DNA from: Calycina herbarum
Lineage: Eukaryota; Ascomycota; Leotiomycetes; Helotiales; Pezizellaceae
Reading direction: 5' to 3'
Assembly (NCBI GenBank): GCA_001414485.1
Contig: LLEY01000004.1
Location: forward strand, 558,001-622,000
DNA: 64,000 bases
The translations under genes were made by a program, and so were the position numbers. The first letter of the stretch is position 1, and every line of letters starts with the position of its first letter. Below, one piece after another: positions 54,770 to 64,000 of the stretch. The notes beneath the pieces were generated by a model. It had not been told where the DNA came from. It worked only from the letters and a program-made list of their open reading frames with translations, and did not search any database.

Positions 54770-57700
54770 CTACCGAGAGTCTCTATTGCTGTGGCTCATG
54801 TAATCAGGATAGTGTGAAACCATTGATGGTGCTCGTGGTGTTGGCTCTTCGTCCATCGAGTCGTATTGCGAGGACGGCTTTGGAGTCTGATCAAGATCAA
54901 TCTCGGCTACTTTGCCACCAGGCGAGGAAAAGAGTTCCGGGGGTGTCAGCGTAGATCCTGATATTTGTGACGCAGAAGGAAGCTCGTCTATCGTAGGTGG
55001 TGGCTCGATGGTATCGGCGCTTGCAGCGACGTCGGACGTAGAAACGACGCTTCCTCTGCTGTTTGTGCGCATCATTTCCGTCCCTAGTTTTGATCCGCGA
55101 TGAGCCTTTGCATGCCTAGGGCTCTTTTCACGGGAACCCAGATCTTCGTCTTCGTCATCTCCAGATTCGCCACACTCATGGCGGTTTTTCTCGATAGATT
55201 CTCTTTTGGCTCTCATCTTTTCAGTAGATCGCTGCCTATGAGGGATCTTTTGCAAGGCATGTTCCATTCTACCAGGAGCGGATGCCTCATGTAGGAGATG
55301 TAAAGGGAGCTGTTTAGGAAGATCACGAGCTTCCAACAAACTCTCCTCATTACTGATTCCTAGACCAGAAGGCTCATCCCATTCACCAGTCGCCTTTCGG
55401 CTGATCACAACAGGAACATCCTCGTTGTTGAAAGATTCGGCATCACCGAACAGGCTAGAGCTGATCGAATCACCCCTGCTGGACCCTCTAAAGCTACTTC
55501 CTGGCATTTGAGCGTAGCCCGAAGACCCGGAAGTTGGGCTATCCTCGAGGCGAATGCTCTCTTGGCGTAAGCCAGATGGTTGTGTATAGCTGAGAGGAAT
55601 CGCGGTACTCTGTCCTGGAGTTGGAGTCTTCCATTGGCATAATCTACACATTACCTCCGTCAATTTCGAGGTGGTGGGAGGCTTTTCAATCAAAGCATCG
55701 AAATGATGAGGGGCCTGGAGTTCCTTTAGATATCCAGTGACTGCAACGATTGGAGTCTGGGAGTTAGCATTCTTCGTGTCCCGAATCATGCGTGCCACAT
55801 CAGCTCCATTGATTTGAGGTAATTTGAATTCCATCATGATAAGATCGAATTTAATCTCACTTAAAGCATAACGCATCGCCTCGGCGCCATTGGTTGCAGT
55901 AATGGTTCGGCACCTCAATTTCTCAAGGAGCTTTTCCATCACCATCCTCGAAACTGGATGATCCTCACATATAAGGACATCCAATGGCCGAAACTGGGGT
56001 CCATCTAGCAGATTGATTGCAGACATGCGTCGGGAGCTCTGGCGGCGTCTTTGAACACGAAGCAGGGCATTGGCCTTGTCGCCTTCGTTGTCGGAAGATG
56101 ATGGTGACATATCGAATACTTGACTTCTACGTTTGCGGTGAGAAAATACATCGGCCGGTACAGGACTGCCCTCTTGTGACCCAACTGTCTGAGATCTTGC
56201 ACGGGCGGATGCGGGTCCGCTGACCTGGCGAGGTGTTGACATCTTCTGAGGTGAGATGGCCAAGGGTGGCGGACCAGACCCGCGTGTCTTGATGGGCGAT
56301 GATATAGCCGAGCTAGCAGCCTTCTGAAGACTTGCTGGCATGCGAGGTACGTCGAAGAAACTGCCAGGGGCTAGAGAGTTTCCGGACTGGTGAGAGAGAC
56401 TTGAAGAATTGCTAGATGTCTTTCGTCTGCCTTCTGCATTTTGACCGGCAATGAATGAAACTAGAAGAGGCGAAGATGGCTGAGATGCTCGGCTGGGGGA
56501 AGAATTGGCTTGGCTTAATCCCGATGGGGAGGATGGCCGATTGATAGCCTTTGCATTGGAAAGAGTCCTTTGAATCGGCATAGGTAAAATAGGGCTACCT
56601 TCAAGTGTTGGTCCAGGCGAAGTGCAAGTGTTGGGTGCTGCACCAGGACTTGTAACTGATTTGTTTTGAGCAGCCAAGGCTTCAGCACGAAGCTTTTGAA
56701 TAACGTCCTTGTTTGCTTTTTCCAGTACTGGCAGGTTTTTGAAAGCAAAGTTTCCGAAGTCGTCAGCTACAACTGGTTCGCTAAGTCTGCGGCTCTTCGA
56801 GTCTCGCACATGTGGGGGGATGTGAAGAGGCATCAAACCGCGCTTGATTGAATTGACCTGGGACCTAACTCGAGAGAGGGCATCATGGGGGCGCTCATGA
56901 TACTCTGCTCCTGGGGTTGAAGCTGGTGGTGAGGCTTGATCTTCTAATTCCTCGGCGAACGACTGTAAAGTAGCGCCACGGGCATCAAAGTATTCTGTAT
57001 CTTCAGGGTTTTCTGGAGCGGGAATGAATTGGGCATCATCTTCAAGAAGTTTATCCCAATCTGTACCATCAAACCAGGAATGATTTCGAATCTCATCACC
57101 ACCACAAGAGAACTTGTCGTCCTTGTTCGCGCCAAGTCGTCCGCGGGGGTCAAGGCACAAGAGCTTGTTCATCAGGTCCTTGGCTTCTGGGGAAACGTCA
57201 AAGTCATCGTCATCAGGCCAGGAGATTCTTCGAGCAAGGATATTTTCGAAAACTTCATCTGGACTTCCAGCATGGAATGGAGGGTAACCATACAAAAACT
57301 CGAATAGTATGCAACCAACGGACCACCAATCGCTGGTCTCATCTTGACCAACACCATTGACAGTTTCGGGTGCCAGATAGTCTGGTGTTCCTACGAACCG
57401 ACGATTGCTATCATCTGGATCAAACAACGCCATTGGAGGAGGCATCATGCTCGTTGGTGGCGGTGTGTTCTTATTGTCTGCGCCATTGCTTGACTGACTG
57501 TTGGTTTGATGAAGGGTAAGTAAATCCGGAGATCCACTGCCCTCATTCTCGCTCATTTCCTCGATGGGCGTTCGTCTTTGGTTCATCATTTGCTGACCTT
57601 GGGTGTCATTGAGAGAGAAGCTAGTAAACATTTGGTTCAATGAATCGCTGTTACCACTGTCGCTTCGACCCGAAATCCTTCGATTATCCTTGTTGACTGT

Positions 57701-60546
57701 ATTCTCACGGCTAAGACTAAAGTATGAAGGGGTGTTTAGCCCATTATCTGGGGTCATCTGCGGAGTCGAGCCTGGCGAGTGGTGTCCCTGGAAGTCGAAC
57801 GAAGTTGATCGGGATGAACTGATAGACGTCGTGCGCGCGAAAGGTCCTTGCTTGAGTAGATCGGGAGCGGATTCATTGGCAGCACTGTTTAGAACTCGTT
57901 TCTGACGACCGATCAATCCCATTCGGGAAAGACCAAAATCAGTCAACTTGAGATGTCCCTTTTGGTCAATAAGAAGATTATCAGGCTTTAAATCTCTGTG
58001 AACAATGCCTCGGTTGTGAAGGTGCTCGACGCCAAGGATGACCTCCCCAAGATATTTCTTGGCCCATTCTTCAGGGAGACCGCCTAGTACTTTGATAAGA
58101 GACGCACAATCACCACCGTTGAGATATTCCATAACGAGGTAGAGATAATCCTTGCTAGAGAAGGTCCAATACAGCTTGGCAACGAAGTCGCTTTCACCTT
58201 GCCACATCATGATAGCCCGCTCGGCTTTCACATTTGTGACTTGATTTTTGGCTACCATGTCAGCCTTCTTGAGAACCTTGATGGCATAGTAATCACCGGT
58301 AGACCGTTTCTTTGCCAAGTAGACACTGCCGAACGCTCCTTTACTAATAGGCTTGATGATTTCAAAATCCTTGATAGAAGGAGGAACCGCCCTTGCTTGA
58401 GGAACACTCACTGCACTCATCCTTGGAGATGGTGGTGGTCGGGAAGGATCTGAATTAGCTGCCGAGGATTGACGCCTATGATGATGATGCGGGATCAAAG
58501 CAGGAGAGGTAAATTCGCTGCCCGGAAGCATGGGCGAGGCTGTCGGAGAAACAATACCTTCGTGGGCGATTGGGAGGGCACGAGGCTTAGTGATTCTTAG
58601 CGGGGATGAAGGTTGTCCAATTCGGACTGGTGATTCTTGTCTGTGTGGAGACGAAGTTCCAGGAATTATGAGACTTCTTCGCTGGCGTGACTTCGCGGCA
58701 CGACGGAGATCACCAAATTCAGAAACTGGGGATTCAGTTCTTGCAGGTGGCCTGGAGATCATCGATGATGATCGCAAACTACCATCACTGTCCCCAGCGT
58801 CGCTCTCGAAGAATAGAGACTGCCGTCTAGATTCTGGATGGCGTGGGAGAATCCCAATCGGACCCTGCGACCTTGGTGTTGGACATTCTTTTGGGCTACT
58901 CGATCTGGCAGAAGCTGCTACTGATGGTGACCGGCGCCCATCCGCTGCGTTTTTGGCAATTTCAGCGTCTCGAAGAGCAGCCGCGAGAGAAGATGGATTA
59001 GCATCGAAGGATCCGGTGAAAAAGCCGTCTTCGTTCCCAGCAGTTTGCTCCTGATCCTCTGCCTCCGATTCCGACTCGCTGCTACTGAGAACTCCAGCGG
59101 CAATTCGAGCAGCTTTTCGCATAGCTTCGTCAATACAGTCTTGAACAATAACTGAGAACTCGATGCGGATTCGCTCGGAATACTCGATGATTCTTCGGTG
59201 GCGCAGGACGGCCTCGACTTTGGCTTTGGCTGCTCTCTCGCTATCCGCACAAAGTAATGCTAAACCCTGTTCTTGGTCTAAAGTATTGGTACTTGGCGAT
59301 TGCCATTGCATGACTTGAGAGATTCGCGATTCAGATTGAGGCGATTGAGTGCGAAACTCACCAGGAGCTTGTGGCGGTGCCTCTTTGATAGCAGGAGTGC
59401 TGATCTCGATGGAGGTGTCGCATAAATCGAGAAGTAGCTCAACAATCCTAGCCTGAGGGCGTCGCACTGCGAAAGAGCGTGCTCGTGCATGGCCAAATCC
59501 TGTGGTTGATGGATCTCGGGACCTTGCAGGTGTACCCGGGGAAGCTGTGCCAGAGGAAGAGGAGGTCGAAGGTGTTGGCCCAATTGGCATCCCCTTGTAC
59601 TCGGCCTGAGGAGCGGCCAAGGCGTTTTGCTCGCCTGTATTGGGTCGAGTTCTGCGGGCTTCAAGGGCATCTAGAACTTTGACAATGGCATGACGATGTT
59701 CCGTAAGATTTTCCTGGCACATTTGGACCTCCATTTCGGCTGTATGCTCCTGTAAACACAACTCACTATGCTTTTCAAACCACCATGGCGGAATTTGACG
59801 TTCACAAATGCGGCAGAGAACAGGGAGAGGTGGAGCATGATTTGCGGGATCTCCCAGACCAACTTCCGCGAGAGTGGTAAGATAGCTTGCTAGGATTTCT
59901 GCACCTGATCCGAGGGAGTCTACGATGACAGCTGGCAAGTCGATTTGAACTTCGCGGGGCGCAATCCATGGACGTATCATCCACATCGTCTAAATGTACA
60001 TTAGTTTTGGGTTTTCCTGCACCACATTTCACAACTTACATGACTCTCTCCTCCAGATGAACGGTCATATACCATGATTCCCTGGCCCTCCAAATCAATC
60101 GTTGCTGGCTCGACCTGCACAACCGAGCTTCCCTCCTCATTGCCTTCCAAAAGTTGCTCAGGAATGGCAACTGGAAGCAGTTTCGAAGCGGGACCCAATT
60201 GCAGGGCAAACCTGATAATCTGACTCCGCGAATCGTCCTTCTTGATCGATTCCACAATTTCCTCAAAGACCTCCTTGTTGTCGCTAACCACAATGTCCTT
60301 GATTGGTTTTCCCTGCACTGACTCAAGTGTGGTACCGATCACATCTGTCCAGGAGGGACTGACCCATCGAATACGGCCATCGAGCCCCAAATCCATAATG
60401 ACATTCAGTGTCTGTTCTGCCGCCTCTCGAAGGTCGTCCCTCTCTTCCCGAATATCCGCACTCAATGAGCGCTCCATATGACCACCGGCATGTGCCCGCA
60501 ACTTGGACACGGCTGGTGGTGCCAGCATCGTTTTATTGTCGTCCAT
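54770..60546 (-). CDS. rim15: RIM15-type PAS / AGC kinase / receiver protein
   Basis: Exons 60546-60040 and 59989-54770 give 1908 aa. In order: a PAS-like segment near residues 45-130 (LNVIMDLGLDGRIRWVSPSW), and a Cys/His zinc-like motif at about 225-250 (LCRICERQIPPWWFEKHSELC). Then comes a long Ser-rich linker and an AGC kinase from about 710 (FEIIKPISKGAFGSVYLAKK) with HRDLKPDN and DFGLSRMG. A ~190-residue insert follows before GTPDYLAPE (about 1034). A response-regulator receiver starts near 1500 (LDVLICEDHP). The split kinase and receiver are diagnostic of Rim15. Yeast Rim15 acts below PKA, TORC1 and Pho80-Pho85 to trigger quiescence through Igo-PP2A. At the phospho-acceptor site the receiver reads LIMMEFKLP, with Glu instead of Asp. 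The frame is intact. Confidence 0.96.
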
Positions 60547-63500
60547 GGTGGCGAAGATTCCTAAGAATCGAGTGTTGCGCGCCCATTGACCGTAATGTCG
60601 TTCGTGCTTTGTATCTCGGCTCGTGGGGTCAGATTGGCCGTCGATGTGTCATGCGCGTTGTTGTTGTCCGAGTGTGTGCTAATAACCGTGTTGCAATCCC
60701 GCCTCGACGAGTGGCAGAGACCGGAGTACTAGCAGCGAGGAGAGAATCGAGACATCGTGTGAATTGATGTTGGTGTCTCGATAGTGGTGGTGGTGGTAGT
60801 GCGTTAGGGAAAGTGCTGTCGAAGCTACTTTTTTTTGGGTCGTTGTCTGGTCGTGGGGGTTGAGGTGATTCTTTGGAAGGGGGAAGTCGCAGAGTGGGGA
60901 GGAAACTTGCTCCAGTGAAGGAGAAGAGACTCTCTTTTTTTTGGAGCGTCAAGAAGGGCAGCTCTGCTCTACGGTCTGTCGGCGGGAATCTCTCGCACTC
61001 GGGCTGAGGCAATGGGGATGGTGTGTCGTCGGTGGTTGTCGTGTCCTTGGAGAGGGAGGGCCGCTGAGGTTGCTGCGGAGGATTTTTGTGAGTAAACGAG
61101 TAAACGCAACGGACCCTCGGCCTCTCGCGTAGATATGGCTTCACCCAGGCAGGGACTTTGGAAGTTCTGGGTTTGGATTTAATAGCGGGGAGAGCTGTCG
61201 AGTAAGCCAATCACGAGGACAGGAAGGGGTAAGGTGACCCGCATAAAGAAGGAAACCAAACAAAGGCAATTCTGCCCAGAAACGCTGGTGCTGGGAGTGA
61301 CGCTGTCGAGGCTGGGGTTGGAGTGTGTTTTGTCTACCGCCGAGTATCGCGGCGGCCGTAGTGAAATAGGGTGGCCGAAAGAGCTTCGCTTTGTCATTCA
61401 CCGCATAGCAGAGCATAGGTAGCGAGGCATAACACACCTTCACTTTGTTTCATGCTTCTCGTTTCCCACGACCAACAGAGGCCATTGGAGTCAATTAACA
61501 TTCACCCCCTCCCTCAATCTACCACAAACCATTGTCGTCAATCAATCTCAATCAATCTCAATCAATGCCTCTTCTGCGCCTCTGACTAAGATGTTTAATT
61601 TTTGCATTGACGCCGTCTGCCAGAGTCGAGCTGAGGTGTCAAGCTGGCACGCTCACGCAGGCATCGTGCTAGCAAGCCGATTGCCGATATCCATCAAAGT
61701 CTCCTCCACGCCAGTTGTTGAGCCAGTGGGGATGGGAAAGGAGGACAGGATGGGAACACCCTCGTCGAGCAATGCAATATAAAGGGCACTATGGGCTGAT
61801 TATTGGTGCAGCACTTAGTTGCAACTCTCATGCACGACGATCTATTATCCAGAGTGCAAAAGACATCAGTCTGCTTAGCCGTTTTCCTTTGCCCAATTCC
61901 TGTGATGCAGCCTCAGGGGCAACATTGACGAGGCATTGGCGAGGATTGACGAGTATGGGGGGCACGGCGGCCGAAGTGGTGTTAGCAGCTATCATCATCA
62001 TGAAAGGAAATCTATGATGAGACCATCGGACTATCATCCTGCCATTCCGGTAGGTCGAGAATTCTCTCTTGGATGCAATACAAGCAATAGGGTGCTTGTA
62101 ACAAAGAGGGGAAGCAACGGGAGTTGAAGGGGGAGCAACACACTTGAACACTTGAGGACTCCATGCAGCATAGCGTATACTTTTTGTTAGCTTGTCCCTC
62201 TCGTCCAAGGGATTGATGGAGGGGGTTGATCGTGAAGGGGGGAGGAAACAGAGGAAAATACGAGAGTATCAATGCTCCGTGACCACTTTGGAAAACTTCT
62301 TTTTTTACCTAGTTGGGTGCTGATTGCACAATATGAAAAAGATGGCGTAGTCACGGTGGCAAATCCCAAATCCCAGCCCGGCAAGTCCCCCTCATCCCGA
62401 TGCTCGTCCTGCTCTCCTTTTTTACGTCGCCTAACCCAACACCAACTTTCCAACCCATCACATCCACGCTCCCACGCATTCCCAGAAAACTCTCTCGTGG
62501 AAGGCGAATGGAAGGTCTTCCCATCCCACCCTCACACCGGAATCACCCTCTCTTTCCACATGTCACACCGCCCCCGCCGTCCTTTTTCGTCGAATGGGAA
62601 TCCACGGCCTACGGCACAGTCAAACCACACCTCAAGACCTTGCCAAAAGAACTTCCTCCTGGCACCGATCTTTTGAACACCAACATGACGAGATATTGGT
62701 CCAACAGCCCCACTCTGCATCTGTGGCTGCCGCTGCATACCACTAGCATCGGCCACGACATCGACGGCCCCTCAAAATCCATCGTCTAGAGAAATACTCA
62801 CCAGCCATTGGCTTCTGGGATAAACATCTCGCCATGGGGGAGGTGTAGAGAGCATCTTAGACAACCTCACCCGTCAGCACGGCAGCAGCAAGACTACTCA
62901 TCATACATACCACCCACACACCCTCTCAGAGTAGACAGGTTCAAGGTACCGATTCCGATAGGTAACCTCCAAACTCGAAGTCAATACAACACTCCAGAGT
63001 CTTACCAACTCAGTAAGAAACCTGTCCAACATCCCAAGCGGCACAACCCAAATCTCCTGAGCGAAGGAAGACCATGCGGCACCCGAATTCTCCGCGTGCT
63101 CTGTTACCTGGTCCGTCACCAGATCCGTCGGTGACCACTGTTGGGTTGCACCACACACGCCGTACAACCTGAAGAAGAGAAGCAAAATCTCGTCTACAAT
63201 TCTTCGTCTATTCTCTCGTGTCTCCCCAGAATTCAATTGTCCTTCCCCATGGAATTCTAGAAACGAGTCAAACTGGCATCACCCGACGGTGCAGACTCCG
63301 TACATTACATTTTACATAGGTTACAACCTACATATTCCTTTTCCCGCCGTTGGCGTTTTTTCCCCTCACCTCACTCACACCACATCGGCTCACCCTTCTC
63401 TCCTCATTTTTTCTTCTTCTCACCCTCGCATCTCGAGTCATATTCGATGCTTCGGATGCACAACGTCTCTGCCGCGTATGCGTATGTGGGGTGAAAGGTT

Positions 63501-64000
63501 TCAGTGAACCTTTTCCCAATTAGTCTTTTACAAATAACGGTCAGCAGACGGCTATTTTCCCCACGTGATCTGACACAAAAACGTGGAGATGGGGTACTTG
63601 TCCTACCGTGTTCAATTTTCTTCTGTTACTCAAGTCCCTCGTACGTGTACGAGGGATGCGATGAGACATTTCTCACGCGATTCAATTGTCCTATGTCAGG
63701 AAATGAAATTGGTCACTGGTTTGAGTTGGAAAGAGAGTTTTGGGAGTTGGATGGGTCGGATTCTAGGCCCTCTCAGCTGCAGATCTCTCCGTTCTTGGAT
63801 CTGCAAGTCTTCCTTCGAGGAGTTTCCATGCTAGCGGTTTGTGGTCTGATTGGTTGCAGAAAACATATGCAATTGAGGGGATTCAGACTTCAAGGTCACC
63901 TGTTCCAAGACTGCTTCCATGATTGACCTTTTTATTTGCAAGCTGCGACTACTGTGTTTTCTCGGTCTTCTGCTTTCTATATCTTGATGCCACCCTTGCT
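60547..64000. other. Upstream region of the kinase gene and flank, no gene supported
   Basis: The first ~900 bases are CT/GA-rich leader-like sequence, typical of a long 5' UTR of a regulatory kinase. A minus-strand frame at 60629-61210 is Pro/Ser/Thr-rich and reads like leader. The rest (61.4-64 kb) has short frames only. I found no tRNA or rRNA. Confidence 0.5.

Noticed and set aside
60629..61210. 193-codon minus-strand frame upstream of the Rim15-type kinase
   Set aside because: Pro/Ser/Thr-biased sequence without motifs, located in what looks like the kinase leader.
62272..62789. Overlapping plus-strand frames of 129-134 codons
   Set aside because: Basic, low-complexity translation, no motif, no splice model. 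Not called.

Overview
The window comes from a filamentous ascomycete. Genes have short GT-AG introns (about 50-115 bp, several with a CTAAC-like branch point). The fungal gene complement includes Rim15-type kinase, PHO4 phosphate permease, eIF3d, an MEP1-like M43 protease and 'LPREIRD' F-box-like proteins. A repeat block carries the RIP pattern (TpA-rich, nearly devoid of CpA/TpG). The overall style fits Leotiomycetes/Helotiales, but that placement is inference. Coordinates of spliced genes were built by hand from reading frames and splice motifs.

Layout: (1) 0.1-4.7 kb: an unrecognised conserved-looking protein and a secreted metalloprotease. (2) 6.4-14.5 kb: a gene-free repeat block. It holds a 19-bp minisatellite of exactly 19 units and a ~104-bp tandem array. 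The array was split at a TA by a ~4.4-kb Tc1/IS630-type transposon with ~115-bp inverted ends and two convergent reading frames. That transposon was hit by a Fot1/pogo-like element and by a solo LTR, and the Fot1 copy carries a second solo LTR. Removing each insert with one target-site copy restores the interrupted reading frame. (3) 14.7-21.3 kb: a GAF-domain protein with a predicted multi-intron leader, then a GT17 glycosyltransferase. (4) 22-36 kb: members of an F-box-like/TPR-like family (two decayed, one nearly intact), a small secreted double-psi beta-barrel protein, a broken alpha/beta hydrolase, eIF3d and a prenylcysteine-lyase-like gene. (5) 37-49.4 kb: two small membrane proteins, an acyltransferase, a bZIP factor, a fourth F-box-like gene, an unknown gene and a broken trypsin-like protease. 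(6) 51-60.5 kb: a PHO4-type phosphate permease and the large RIM15-type kinase, both on the minus strand. (7) 60.5-64 kb: no supported gene.

Housekeeping genes (eIF3d, acyltransferase, bZIP, permease, kinase) are intact. The family-type accessory genes between them repeatedly carry premature stops, most explicable by C-to-T change at CpA. This suggests that RIP or a similar process has touched duplicated genes as well as the transposon block. Rim15 in yeast integrates nutrient signals including phosphate through Pho80-Pho85, so the neighbouring permease is a thematic match, but nothing here proves co-regulation.
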